NCBI GenBank assembly: GCA_022184915.1
Contig: JAGTJU010000003.1
Coordinates: 744,001-808,000, forward strand
Direction of reading: 5' to 3'
Length of the DNA stretch: 64,000 nucleotides
From: Myxococcales bacterium
Lineage (GTDB): Bacteria; Myxococcota_A; Polyangia; Fen-1088
Part shown: one piece after another, positions 17,379 through 26,319 of the stretch
How positions within the stretch are numbered: position 1 is the first letter of the stretch
How the letters are laid out: each line of letters starts with the position of its first letter
Program-made: the position numbers and the translations under genes
The notes under the pieces: generated by a model
What the model saw: the letters and a program-made list of their open reading frames with translations, nothing else
The model's database searches: none
Told to the model about the DNA's origin: nothing

Positions 17379-18299
17379 ATGGGAGCGGCGTTCCGACGGA
17401 GCGAGTGGTTGGTGACGACGGCAGGCGTCACGCTGGTTTGTTTTGCGGGTTGTTCTTTGACACCCCCCGCGCGGCATGTCCGGCTGGCGTTACGGGCGCC
17501 TGCGGGGGCCGACGTCGAATCGACAGCCGCGGGGGAAGCGGTGGTTCGCTGGTCGGTGGGCACGACCCGCTTCGCCCTGTCGCCCCATGGGGCGCTCGAC
17601 GACCTGCTCAACCTGTGGATCGCCGTGCAAAACGACGGCGCAGACCCCGTAGTCTTTCAGCCCTCCCGCGTGCAATACGCCTTTTGCCGCCCTGACCGCG
17701 CCGCGAGAACGCCACCTTCGCCCCCGCGTGACCATGACGGCGCGGCACCGCTTCCCGTCCGCTGCGGGGGGTGGACCCCGGTCCCCGACAAGTCAACCGT
17801 TCTTGCGCGTCTGCTCGAACGGGAGAGACGACGGCAGGCGGCCGACGAGGCCGACGCCACGGTCGTAGCGTTCGTCATGGCCCTGACTTTCGTGCTGCTC
17901 TTTGCCGTCGTCGCCTCTGCGGCGTCGGACTCTGGCGCGAGGCGGTCCTCGACCTCCTCGCGCCGTGGGAGCCGATGGCCGGCCCGCATCGTGGGACATG
18001 CGGCCCGGCTCACGGTCGACGCTGCCTTGGGCCCTTCGAGCAGCTTTGGGGCGGCGGATGCCTGGATCTTGCCCTTGCCTTTGCTCTTCGCCGTGGGGGC
18101 CGCTCTCGACGAAACAGTCATCGCGCCCGGCGCGTACGAAGCGGGGCATGTCTTCATCCCTCCGGACCTCGGCGCTTCGTCCTTGCGCCTCCGTATCGAA
18201 ACGGGTGACGACGTCACCACCGTCGATTTCGACTATCGCGCCGAAAGGCCCCCCACCGAAGGGGACGCGCGTTTGCCGCGGCCGCGGGGGGGAGTATAG
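17379..18299 (+). CDS. hypothetical lipoprotein with central membrane segments
   Basis: I do not recognise a family. The N-terminus has a lipoprotein signal (LVCFAGC, Cys25). Residues 30-150 look like a beta-rich extracytoplasmic domain, followed by a basic helix, a strong hydrophobic stretch AFVMALTFVLLFAVVASAA (about 165-185), a Ser/Arg-rich linker, a second hydrophobic region (WILPLPLLFAVGAAL) and a final beta-rich part with ALDETVIAPGAYEAGHVFIP. The last part resembles immunoglobulin-like surface lipoprotein ends. The next gene, a transporter-like protein, starts 57 bases downstream on the same strand and may be co-transcribed. Confidence 0.6.
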   Translation: MGAAFRRSEWLVTTAGVTLVCFAGCSLTPPARHVRLALRAPAGADVESTAAGEAVVRWSVGTTRFALSPHGALDDLLNLWIAVQNDGADPVVFQPSRVQYAFCRPDRAARTPPSPPRDHDGAAPLPVRCGGWTPVPDKSTVLARLLERERRRQAADEADATVVAFVMALTFVLLFAVVASAASDSGARRSSTSSRRGSRWPARIVGHAARLTVDAALGPSSSFGAADAWILPLPLLFAVGAALDETVIAPGAYEAGHVFIPPDLGASSLRLRIETGDDVTTVDFDYRAERPPTEGDARLPRPRGGV

Positions 18300-18356
18300 G
18301 GCCCCTCGCAGGCAACCACTTTGTCATCGGGTTTCATTCTCTCGCATACTCCCCTC

Positions 18357-19637
18357 GTGCCCGAACCGGACTCACTGTCGTTGGCCACCACCGCCCCGCG
18401 CCTCATGGTGGCCCTGCTCGTGGGGCTGCTCATCGGGCTCGATCGGGAACGGTCCGAGGCCCGCAAGCAGAAAAGCTCGATGGGCGGCGTGCGAACCTTC
18501 CCTTTGCTGGCCCTGCTGGGCGCGCTGTCTAGCCTGCTCGAGCCCCGCCTGGGCCTTTGGCCCCTGGGGTTGGCGTTCGGGGGCGTGATCGCGATCGTGG
18601 CTGTGGCCTACGTGCGCACCTCGGCGACGGCGCTGGGTGCTACCACGGAGATGGCCGCGCTCGTCACGTTCGTCTTGGGCGTGTTCGCGGGGCAGGGGGC
18701 GCTGCTTCTGGCAGGAGCCGTCGGGGTCGTGGTGGCGGTGCTCCTGGTGGCGAAGCTACGGCTCGAGCGCGTTTCCCGTTCGATGAGCGAAGAGGAGATC
18801 ACGGCCACCCTGGAATTAGCCGTGATTTCCGCGATCGTGCTGCCGCTCGTGCCCAACAGGAGCTACGGACCTTGGGGGGGCCTCAACCCCTTCGAGGTGT
18901 GGCTGATCGTGGTCCTGGTGTCGGCCGTGTCGTTTGCGGGCTTCGTGGCCATGCGCCTGTGGGGGCTCCACAAAGGCCTGCTGGTGGCGGCGTTCGTGGG
19001 CGCCATGGTGTCGAGCACGGCAGTGACCCTGGCCATGGCGGAGCGTTCCCGCCGCTCTCCCGAGCTCGCCCGGGCCCCGGCGGCAGGCGCGGTCATGGCG
19101 TCCACCATCATGTGCGTGCGCGTGGGGGTGCTGGCCACGGCCTTTGCTCCCGCTCTGGCCCCGCGTTTGTGGCCGGCCCTGGCGGTCATGGCGCTCGTGG
19201 GGGCCGTATGCACGGTGTGGCTCCTGCGGGCGCGTCGCGATCCTGGCGCGTCCGAAGCCGCTCCGCACCTGGCGAATCCCTCCAGCGTGAAGACCGCCCT
19301 GACCTTCGGGCTGGTCTACGCCGCCGTGGGGTTTGCCGTGAGCGGCCTCGAGGCCCTGCTGGGAAACGCGGGAACGCTGCTGGCTGCCGTCGTGTCGGCG
19401 ATCGTCGACGTGGACGCGATCTCGATCACGCTGGCCCGACAGGCCGGGCAAGACGAAGGCCGTCGGGCCCTGCTGGCGCTGGCCGTGGCGGTGGCCGCGA
19501 TCACGAACACGCTCGTCAAAGGGGGCATCGCGGGGGCGGCGGGACGAGGCCGCTTTCGGATCTTGGTGGGCGCGGCGCTGGGCGCGATGAGCCTCGCCGG
19601 CGCGGCCGTAGCGCTGCTCTCGTGGTCGTGGGGCTGA
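18357..19637 (+). CDS. MgtC/SapB-DUF4010 family membrane protein
   Basis: This is an integral inner-membrane protein with about eleven hydrophobic segments. The first ~140 residues match the MgtC/SapB N-terminal pattern (LLVGLLIGLDRERS, then GVRTFPLLALLGAL), and the rest fits the DUF4010 domain that accompanies it in long forms (about 420 residues). Ion specificity is unknown; Mg2+ transport is not established for this subfamily. GTG 18357 is preferred over the TTG at 18321, because the TTG-derived extension is not family-like and a CATACT -10-like box lies about 7 bases before the GTG. Confidence 0.85.
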   Translation: MPEPDSLSLATTAPRLMVALLVGLLIGLDRERSEARKQKSSMGGVRTFPLLALLGALSSLLEPRLGLWPLGLAFGGVIAIVAVAYVRTSATALGATTEMAALVTFVLGVFAGQGALLLAGAVGVVVAVLLVAKLRLERVSRSMSEEEITATLELAVISAIVLPLVPNRSYGPWGGLNPFEVWLIVVLVSAVSFAGFVAMRLWGLHKGLLVAAFVGAMVSSTAVTLAMAERSRRSPELARAPAAGAVMASTIMCVRVGVLATAFAPALAPRLWPALAVMALVGAVCTVWLLRARRDPGASEAAPHLANPSSVKTALTFGLVYAAVGFAVSGLEALLGNAGTLLAAVVSAIVDVDAISITLARQAGQDEGRRALLALAVAVAAITNTLVKGGIAGAAGRGRFRILVGAALGAMSLAGAAVALLSWSWG

Positions 19638-19647
19638 CAGCCCCGCC

Positions 19648-19687
19648 CGACGCCCCCGCGCGGCCCTGTGCGTCGTTTGGTTTTTTT
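19648..19687 (+). terminator. probable Rho-independent terminator
   Basis: CGACGC (19648-19653) and GCGTCG (19670-19675) form a 6-bp stem with a 16-base GC-rich loop, followed by TTTGG and a run of seven T (19681-19687). It lies just after the MgtC/DUF4010 gene and ahead of the PilZ gene. The T-run is one of the few in this GC-rich window. Confidence 0.45.
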
Positions 19688-19755
19688 ACCTCGTCGCGCG
19701 CTCGGCATAGAACCCTCGAACGGAGCGAAACTCCGCTCGCGCAACGGATCCCAAA

Positions 19756-21474
19756 ATGACGACTCGCAACGAACAACGCCGCGAGCCGCGTGTGGCCTTC
19801 TCGGGCCTCGTGCGATTGCGTGGCCTGGGTGAAGAAGAAAGCGTAGAGGCCGAGATCCGCAACCTGAGTGTGCGGGGCATGTTCGTGGCCTCGGACAAGG
19901 TGTTGCGCCTGGGCTCGTCCGTGTTCTGTCGCGTGGTGCTGGGCGACGATCGACGGGTGATCAAAGGCAAGGTGGCCTGGATCGCTCCGGAAAAGGACGC
20001 TGACCGCCGCTGCGCGGGGATCGAGTTCGTCGATCTCAGCCGCAAGGACAGCGAGGTACTTCAGCACGCGCTCGGAGCAGGTGGGCCTTCCCCCCCACAG
20101 GAAAATGCGTCTCCCGAAATCACGAATCTGGGGAGCGTCGAGGTGGCTTTCGAGGGCTTGCAAAACCCCATCAGGGCGCGGGCGCGCCTGAGCGAGGGCA
20201 GCCTCATCGTGACCACGAAGCTGCCCTTTTTGCGTGTGGGCTCCGAAGTGCAGGTGCGGTTCCCGCCCGCCGGGCCCGGCCAGGCCGCGCCCACGCGGGG
20301 CCGTCTCGAAGCCGTGTCGTTGGGAGATCCGGACCACGACGGTGTGCCCCGGCTGCTGGTCGAGCTCGCCACGCCCGGGCCGACCCGGGCTGAAGCCGAG
20401 GCGCCCACGCCCCCCGTGCTGGTGCCCCGGGACACCGAGCCGCAGGCGCTGACGCTTCCCCTGGCCGCCGTGCCCCTGCTCACGGCGAGCGTGCAGCCCG
20501 AGGGCGTCACCGATCCCGACATCACCCCCGTGGCCGCCACGAACGACGAGGTCACGGCGGTATCGGACATCCTCATCGATATCGGCTCCGAGCCCGAGGC
20601 CACCTTCGGTGCGCCCCTCACGCCGGGGGGCCCGGATGAGCCGCCGACAGAGGTCGAGCTCACGCCCGGGGCCGCGGTCGTCACCGATGCGGGCGCCCCG
20701 GCCTTCGGCTGGGCTACCCCGGCTTCCCCACCGCCCCGAGCCCGTTACGCCGTGGCATCGGCCGGAGCTTCCGGCCTGCCCTCTTCGATCGCGCCCGCCG
20801 TGCAGGCTGAGGGGCTGAGCGAGCCCGGTTGGGGGGCGAGTGCGTCGCACTTTCAGGCTGTCGCGTCTACCCCCTCCCCGGCAGGAGCGTTGCCCTGGAA
20901 GATCATCGCCGGTGCCGCCGTGGCCGCTGCGGCGCTGGCGTTCCTCACCGTAGGGACCGACGATCCACCGTCGCCCACCCCCCCTCCGGCCGCCGCCTTA
21001 CCACCGCCCCCGGCTTCCGCGCACACGGGCATTCGCATCGAGCCCTTGCCGGCGCCGGTGGTGGCGAAGACGGTGGCTCCCAAAGCCGCGCCCAGACCGA
21101 TGAGGCCCCCAGAGCCAGCGGCTCCGCCCGATGATCTGTGGGCCCCCATCGCCGATCCCTCGTGGCCGTTCACCCTGGCAGCCGAATCGCATCGCACCAC
21201 GGTGTTCATCCCGCTCGGGGGGCGGCTCGCCAACCATCGTCTTTACAGCGTGACGAAGCCCGATGGCGTGGCGGGGCTCTTTCCGGAGGCCAAGCTTCGC
21301 GGCAATCCGGGCAAGTTCACGGTGAACGAGGCCGGAGTCACCCAGGTCTGGGCGGAGGCGCGAGAGGGTGGCCTGCACGTACGTGTGTTGTTCGGCACGA
21401 GCGTGCGCGAGCACGAAGCTACGCTCGAGCCGGATGGGTTGCGCGTGGTGGGCACCTTGCGGCAACCGCGCTGA
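19756..21474 (+). CDS. membrane-linked PilZ protein with second PilZ-like domain and C-terminal beta domain
   Basis: Residues 1-110 form a PilZ domain with RREPR and NLSVRGMFV, the two elements needed for c-di-GMP binding. A second PilZ-like region (about 118-215) lacks a clear RxxxR. A long Pro/Ala/Glu-rich linker leads to a membrane segment IIAGAAVAAAALAFLTV at about 380. After a Pro-rich spacer comes a beta-rich terminal domain (about 470-572, HRTTVFIPLGG...GVTQVWAEAREGGLHVRVLF), which resembles AMIN-type periplasmic modules. The protein could couple cytoplasmic c-di-GMP to the periplasm. It converges on the downstream kinase gene, with two bases between the stop codons. Confidence 0.8.
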   Translation: MTTRNEQRREPRVAFSGLVRLRGLGEEESVEAEIRNLSVRGMFVASDKVLRLGSSVFCRVVLGDDRRVIKGKVAWIAPEKDADRRCAGIEFVDLSRKDSEVLQHALGAGGPSPPQENASPEITNLGSVEVAFEGLQNPIRARARLSEGSLIVTTKLPFLRVGSEVQVRFPPAGPGQAAPTRGRLEAVSLGDPDHDGVPRLLVELATPGPTRAEAEAPTPPVLVPRDTEPQALTLPLAAVPLLTASVQPEGVTDPDITPVAATNDEVTAVSDILIDIGSEPEATFGAPLTPGGPDEPPTEVELTPGAAVVTDAGAPAFGWATPASPPPRARYAVASAGASGLPSSIAPAVQAEGLSEPGWGASASHFQAVASTPSPAGALPWKIIAGAAVAAAALAFLTVGTDDPPSPTPPPAAALPPPPASAHTGIRIEPLPAPVVAKTVAPKAAPRPMRPPEPAAPPDDLWAPIADPSWPFTLAAESHRTTVFIPLGGRLANHRLYSVTKPDGVAGLFPEAKLRGNPGKFTVNEAGVTQVWAEAREGGLHVRVLFGTSVREHEATLEPDGLRVVGTLRQPR

Positions 21475-21476
21475 GC

Positions 21477-23750
21477 TCACTCGAACTGAGCCAGGTCCGT
21501 TTCGATCAGCAAATAGAGCGTGCGCAAGAAGGTGAGCAGCTCTTCGGTTTGCGTGAAATGACTCATCCACTCCCGCAGGGTGCGGGAGCCGTCGAGAAAG
21601 TTGAGCACCTCGCGTGGCGTGGGCCCCAGCCGAAACGCCTCGGGCTGGATGCGTCCGTAGGGGTTGGCGCGGGGCCGGTACTCGAGAAAGGGTGTGAACT
21701 TCCGTTCGAGGAACTCATAAGGCAACGTGAGCAAACCGGCGCCCAAGATCTCGAAGGTGTCGAGACCCAGTGGGAAAGCCTCTTGAGGGTTGCGCACGCC
21801 GCGGTAGAAGCTGAAGTAGCCCTGGACCCAGGAGAAGATCTCCATCACGCGTTCACGGACTTGCTGGGACAGCAAACGGAACACGTCGAGAGGCCGCATC
21901 AGGCCGAGCCCCACCAGCGCGTCGCCCAGCTTGCCGGAAAACCGCGGCACGTTCGCCAGGGCAGCCTCCAAGTTCTGAAGGGTCAGGAACCCCCGCGAGA
22001 CCAGATACTCGCCAAAGCGCTCGCTCTTCAGGCTGGAGTTGATCGACTCCGGGGCCCCCCGCACCAGGTACACCTCCTTGACGTGAGGGGATAGCTCGAA
22101 ACGCAGGAGCCCCGTTTCTCCGTTGGCGGCGAGATCAGCGAACAGGCGCATCGGCGAGATGATGGAAAGGTCGCCCGCTTTGTCGGGCGGCCGCACGTCG
22201 GTGCCGAGGGGCAGGCTCAAATCGGTGGTGGGGGGAGGCCCCACGTTCGAGAGAGGATGCGTGGGCAACGGCCCGCTTCCTGGGACGGCCAGGGGGACCC
22301 CGAAGGGTGAGCCGTAGGGTGAAGCCACGGCCAGGGCGCCCGAGGACGCGGGGCTCATGGGGCCGGTCGGCGTGACGCCGTAGCTGCCCGGGGGGGCGGC
22401 ATAGGGCAGGGGGCCCGTGTCGCTCGGCCGCTGGGGGGCCGGGATGGTGGGCACCGGGGTCTGGGGCTCTTCGTAACGGTCGAGCTCGACGATCGCCAGA
22501 GGCTTTTCCAGCACCCTTCCGAGCGCATCGGCCATGCCCGCAGCCGCGACGTCGTCGTCGATGACCACGTCGAGCTCCTCGGACGATCGGGACACCGCCG
22601 GCACGGCGGGCCCCTGAGGCTTCGTCGACGTGAGCTCGTGCCGCGGGGGCGGGGTCTCCTCCGTGGGCGCGTCACCGTCCACGTTGACGTTGCGCCCCCC
22701 CACCGCGGTGGGCGCCTGCGAGGCGATCCGCTTTCGCTCACCGGGGGCGGGCTCTTTCGCATGCCACCCGGCGACCTTGGTCTTGAGACGCGCCAGGCCC
22801 TCGGGGGAGGGATCGAAGTAGTCGTTGGCGGTGCTTCCGAGGTCGCGCGAGTTCACGCGCAGGCCATTGCGGAACAGAAAGTCTGCGAGCGCATCGCGGA
22901 ACTCACTGGCGCTTTGGTAGCGATCTCCCACGCGCTTGCGCAGAGCCTTGCGCACGATGACGTCGAGGTCGCCGGGCACGTCCTTGCAGTACTTGTCGAG
23001 GCGCTCGAGGCGCCCATCCCGCACCATCAACAGCACGTCGAGATCCGTCGGTGCCGTGAATAAACGTCGCCCCATCAGCATCTCGGCCAACACGATGCCG
23101 ATCGCAAACAGGTCGCTGCGGCCGTCGAGCGCGGCCCCCACGACCTGCTCGGGGGACATGTAGCCGTACTTTCCTTTGAGGGTGCCCGCCTGAGTTTTGC
23201 TTTCCCGCTCTTGCGCGTGCGCGATCCCGAAGTCACCTAGTTTCACGTCACCCCGGCGAGAAATGAAGATGTTCGAGGGCGAGATGTCCCGGTGAACGAG
23301 GCGCATCGGCTTGCCCGTCACGTCGACCGCGTTGTGTGCGTAGTCGAGGGCATCCAGCACCTCCATCACCACGAAAATGCTGAGCGCGACGGGAATGCGC
23401 ACCTGTTTTTGTGCCGAGGTTCGCAGCAGCGCGAGCGCGTCGAAGCCTTCTACGTACTCGAGGGCGATGAAGTACTGCCCCCCCACCTCACCGAAATCGC
23501 TGACCTGGACGATCTTGGGGTGAACCAGCTGCGCCGTGAGCTTCGCCTCGTCGATGAACATGGACACGAAGTTCCGGTCCGCAGCGAGGTGCGGCAGGAT
23601 GCGTTTGATGACGAGCTGCTTTTCGAAGCCGTGCGCGGAAACCATCTTCGCCTTGAAGACCTCCGCCATACCACCCGTGGCGAGCTTCTCGACGAGCGTG
23701 TAGCGCCCGAACTTCGAGGGAAGAGTGTCCTCCTTTCCCTCTTGTGCCAT
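21477..23750 (-). CDS. Ser/Thr protein kinase with C-terminal DUF4388 (PATAN-like) domain
   Basis: The kinase domain (about 10-290) has LATGGMAEV, VIKRIL, HRDISPSN, GDFG and GYMSPEQ, so all catalytic residues are intact. A low-complexity Pro/Thr linker follows, and residues ~530-757 form a DUF4388 domain with the typical NGETGLLRFE, VYLVRGAPE and GDALVGLGLM stretches. No membrane segment is present. The ATG at 23750 (MAQEGKEDTLPSKFGRY) is preferred over 23792, whose extra 14 residues are unlike the family. A TATAGT box (23760-23765, minus strand) ends nine bases upstream, so the transcript may be nearly leaderless. It is divergent from the PP2C phosphatase gene, a natural kinase/phosphatase pairing. 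Confidence 0.9.
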   Translation of the reverse strand: MAQEGKEDTLPSKFGRYTLVEKLATGGMAEVFKAKMVSAHGFEKQLVIKRILPHLAADRNFVSMFIDEAKLTAQLVHPKIVQVSDFGEVGGQYFIALEYVEGFDALALLRTSAQKQVRIPVALSIFVVMEVLDALDYAHNAVDVTGKPMRLVHRDISPSNIFISRRGDVKLGDFGIAHAQERESKTQAGTLKGKYGYMSPEQVVGAALDGRSDLFAIGIVLAEMLMGRRLFTAPTDLDVLLMVRDGRLERLDKYCKDVPGDLDVIVRKALRKRVGDRYQSASEFRDALADFLFRNGLRVNSRDLGSTANDYFDPSPEGLARLKTKVAGWHAKEPAPGERKRIASQAPTAVGGRNVNVDGDAPTEETPPPRHELTSTKPQGPAVPAVSRSSEELDVVIDDDVAAAGMADALGRVLEKPLAIVELDRYEEPQTPVPTIPAPQRPSDTGPLPYAAPPGSYGVTPTGPMSPASSGALAVASPYGSPFGVPLAVPGSGPLPTHPLSNVGPPPTTDLSLPLGTDVRPPDKAGDLSIISPMRLFADLAANGETGLLRFELSPHVKEVYLVRGAPESINSSLKSERFGEYLVSRGFLTLQNLEAALANVPRFSGKLGDALVGLGLMRPLDVFRLLSQQVRERVMEIFSWVQGYFSFYRGVRNPQEAFPLGLDTFEILGAGLLTLPYEFLERKFTPFLEYRPRANPYGRIQPEAFRLGPTPREVLNFLDGSRTLREWMSHFTQTEELLTFLRTLYLLIETDLAQFE

Positions 23751-23759
23751 GCAGACCCA

Positions 23760-23765
23760 ACTATA
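23760..23765 (-). promoter_or_regulatory. TATAGT -10-like box before kinase gene
   Basis: On the minus strand TATAGT matches five of six bases of the sigma70 -10 consensus. Its 3' end is nine bases from the ATG at 23750. No strong -35 is visible. If used, the mRNA would begin within a few bases of the start codon. Confidence 0.35.
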
Positions 23766-23967
23766 ACACGGCGATTTTTCGTGCCGAATCAACAGGCTCT
23801 GAAAGTGCTCCGTGCAGCGGGGCTCCTATCCCACTTGCGCCGCCATGTACGTCCGGCGGAGCTGTTGCGCAATTGGGTTTCCGCATCGCTGCGCTGGTCG
23901 TTGGCTTCGGCAATTCGCCGCGCCGAACTGTACGAGGTGTCCGACCGGTAGTATCGTCGAAGAGGCG

Positions 23968-24732
23968 ATGCACGCGATATCTACGGGCCTCTCCGATGTG
24001 GGAAGGCGTCGAAAGAACAACGAAGACAGTTTCCTGTGTGACGATGCCCTTCACCTGTTCGTCGTGGCCGATGGCGTGGGAGGCAACGCCAAGGGAGAGG
24101 TCGCCAGCGCCGAGTCCGTCGAGCTGGTGCACTCCTGGGTGCGCCGTTGGCGCAGCACCATCGAAGAGTTCAACGAAGCGCCCACCGAACAAAACGGCTT
24201 GATGGTCCGGCGGTTGCTGGAAAATGCCGTGCAGTCGGCCTGCTACATGGTCTTCGGCATGGGGCAGCTCGATCCGCGCCAGCGGGGGATGTCGACCACG
24301 TTGTCTTCGTTGCTGGTCACCAAGCGCGTGGCGTACATCGCCCAGGTAGGCGACAGCCGGGTGTATTTGTTCCGCGGGGGCCGGGCCGCCCAGCTCACGG
24401 AGGATCACACCCTCATCAACTTCAGGCTCAAACTCGGCCTCATCACCCCGGAGGAGGCGGCCAACGCCCCCGGCAAAAACGTGATCACCCGCGCCGTGGG
24501 CCATCAGGACTACGTCGAGGTGGACTGCATCGACGTGGAAATCGAAGCGGGCGATCGCTTCATGCTCTGCTCGGACGGCCTGCACGGCTACGTCGAAGAC
24601 GGAGAGCTCGACGGGCTTCTGGCCGGCGATCGGGACCAGGTGGCGCAGCGGCTCGTGGCCCTGGCGAACGAGCGTGGTGGCCGCGACAACATCACCGTGG
24701 TGGTGGTGGACGTGGTCCCCTCGCTGGCCTGA
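23968..24732 (+). CDS. PP2C-type Ser/Thr protein phosphatase
   Basis: This is a PPM/PP2C phosphatase of 254 residues, the usual size of bacterial Stp/PrpC enzymes. Ordered motifs are visible: the first DVGRRRKNNED, metal-binding VADGVGGNAKGE, GMSTTLSSLLV, AQVGDSRVYLFR, QLTEDHTL, ITRAVG, DRFMLCSDGLHGYV, and the final RGGRDNITVVVV. The catalytic aspartates are all present. It should reverse Thr/Ser phosphorylation by the neighbouring kinases. ATG 23968 is used; AGAGG precedes it closely. It is the only phosphatase of this kind in the window against five intact kinases. Confidence 0.95.
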   Translation: MHAISTGLSDVGRRRKNNEDSFLCDDALHLFVVADGVGGNAKGEVASAESVELVHSWVRRWRSTIEEFNEAPTEQNGLMVRRLLENAVQSACYMVFGMGQLDPRQRGMSTTLSSLLVTKRVAYIAQVGDSRVYLFRGGRAAQLTEDHTLINFRLKLGLITPEEAANAPGKNVITRAVGHQDYVEVDCIDVEIEAGDRFMLCSDGLHGYVEDGELDGLLAGDRDQVAQRLVALANERGGRDNITVVVVDVVPSLA

Positions 24733-24783
24733 CGCCTCCCCCTTTTGCGAACGGAGCTCGGGTGGGCGTGCGTGGCGGCCCGG

Positions 24784-25464
24784 TCAGGCTTTTTTGTGCG
24801 AGCGGCTGAGGAACTTTCTCACGAAGCCCGGCTCTTGGACCTCGGCGAGCAACTCGATGGTTCGGAACGACGCCCGCCGGGCGCGGGCTTGGCTCTCTTC
24901 GGTGCGCGCGGTGCCGAGCAGGGCAAGCCGTCCCTCGTGCACGTGCTCCTGCTCGGTGGCCGGCAGAGCGCCCTGAAACAGCGCGGCCGTCTCCGGATCG
25001 CCGAGTGCCTCTGCGCGCGCGGCCAGCGCCTCGAAGCGCGCGAGCGCGAACGCCCCGTTGGTCAGCGCACCCGCCGCCGCACGCTCTTCCACGGTTTGTA
25101 GCGAGCGCAAAAACGCGAACAGCTTCGAGTACCCGAGGCAAAGGGGATCGAAGTCGGCGAGCGCCGCCGCCTCGGGGCTCGCGGCGTTCAGGTCAGCAAG
25201 GCGGGACTGCAGCAGGCCGTAGCGCTGGGCCGAGGCCCCACAGTAGGCCGCGAGCGCCACCTTGAACGGAAGCTCCTCGGTGTCGGTGAGCCAAAGCGCA
25301 GCGGCCTCCAGCGCTTCGAGGCACGTCTTGACCTCGAGTCGCATGAGGTCCGAGAGCGAGAGCGATTCGCTCTGCACCAGCTCGCGGTGCGCTGCCAGCA
25401 GGCGATCGAAGGAGGACTGATTTTTGCCCTCGAGCTCGGCAACGAAGGTTTCGACGGTGGTCAT
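24784..25464 (-). CDS. helical protein of unknown function
   Basis: I do not recognise this 226-residue protein. It is almost wholly helical and rich in Ala, Leu and Glu, with no signal or membrane segment. Residues such as ELVQSESL, LEALEAAALWLTDTEELP and the ExxH in TEQEHVHEG hint at a ferritin-like or other four-helix bundle, but a clear di-iron set cannot be confirmed by eye. It ends convergently with the PP2C gene, 51 bases away. Confidence 0.6.
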   Translation of the reverse strand: MTTVETFVAELEGKNQSSFDRLLAAHRELVQSESLSLSDLMRLEVKTCLEALEAAALWLTDTEELPFKVALAAYCGASAQRYGLLQSRLADLNAASPEAAALADFDPLCLGYSKLFAFLRSLQTVEERAAAGALTNGAFALARFEALAARAEALGDPETAALFQGALPATEQEHVHEGRLALLGTARTEESQARARRASFRTIELLAEVQEPGFVRKFLSRSHKKA

Positions 25465-25632
25465 GGTGCCGAACGATTCTGGCTGCCTCCGCCCGGGCCC
25501 GTCAAGGCAAGCACCGACTTTCGCACCTCATGTCAACGCGTGTCTCGCGCGACGTGGGAACCCGCGCGCCGTCGAAGCCAAGGGATATCGTTGGACTTTG
25601 GGAGATCCGCATCCGGGTGCGATACTGGCGGC

Positions 25633-26289
25633 GTGGCAGCCGCTTCGAAGCAACGAGGTCCAAGGTCGGTCGTGGCCCTCGCTGTCGTGGCCTTCATGGC
25701 CGTTGGGGTGATCTACCTCTTGAATGCTTGGCGTCGCCGCCCCGCAGACCTTGCACTCAAAGGCCAGTCCGTTTCGTTTTCGTTGCCTTCGGGTGCGATG
25801 GAGCTTCGGCTTCCCAAGTTCCTCACCGAGACGTACGGCCCCGCGCGCGCCGTGGGTGATGAAAAGGTGCTGGGTCTGCGCGCCGGCGATCCGGACCGGG
25901 GTAACTTCGTCGTGATTGCCCTCTCGCAGGCAGACGCCGTGCCCTTCGCCGGCAACGGCTTCGAGCCCTGGCTCGCCGATGCCTATCTCGAGTGCCTGGC
26001 CACGGGCGATAGCAAAACGGGTCGGAACTGGTGGGCGCTCGAGGCCAACCAGGATCTGCCGTCGACGCCTTACGAGATGAAGTTCGTCGTGGCCCGCAAC
26101 ACCATTCCTCTCGTTTCGCGCACCTGCCTGGCGGGGACGAATACGCTGTCGGATGTCAACGTGCGTGTCTTCGGGGCCTTCACGGGCCTCAACATGGAGC
26201 GTTTTCGGAGCGACCTCGAGCTGATGTTCCGCTCGCTGGTCGTCAGCCCCGAGCGTGCGCGCGAGCGCCTTGGCATGCGCGCGGAGTGA
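25633..26289 (+). CDS. membrane-anchored hypothetical protein
   Basis: I do not recognise this 218-residue protein. It starts with a basic end and one hydrophobic segment (VVALAVVAFMAVGVIYLLNAW, residues ~14-34), so it is probably anchored in the inner membrane with the remainder outside. The outer part is alpha/beta (LRLPKFLTETYGPARAVGDEKVLGL, FVVIALSQADAVPF) and has two Cys that could pair (YLECLATGD and SRTCLAGT). GTG 25633 is chosen because upstream frame residues are shadow-like. A 168-base divergent gap precedes it. Confidence 0.55.
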   Translation: MAAASKQRGPRSVVALAVVAFMAVGVIYLLNAWRRRPADLALKGQSVSFSLPSGAMELRLPKFLTETYGPARAVGDEKVLGLRAGDPDRGNFVVIALSQADAVPFAGNGFEPWLADAYLECLATGDSKTGRNWWALEANQDLPSTPYEMKFVVARNTIPLVSRTCLAGTNTLSDVNVRVFGAFTGLNMERFRSDLELMFRSLVVSPERARERLGMRAE

Positions 26290-26319
26290 GCGCTCGGGCC
26301 CGCCCGGGTCGGTGCCCGC

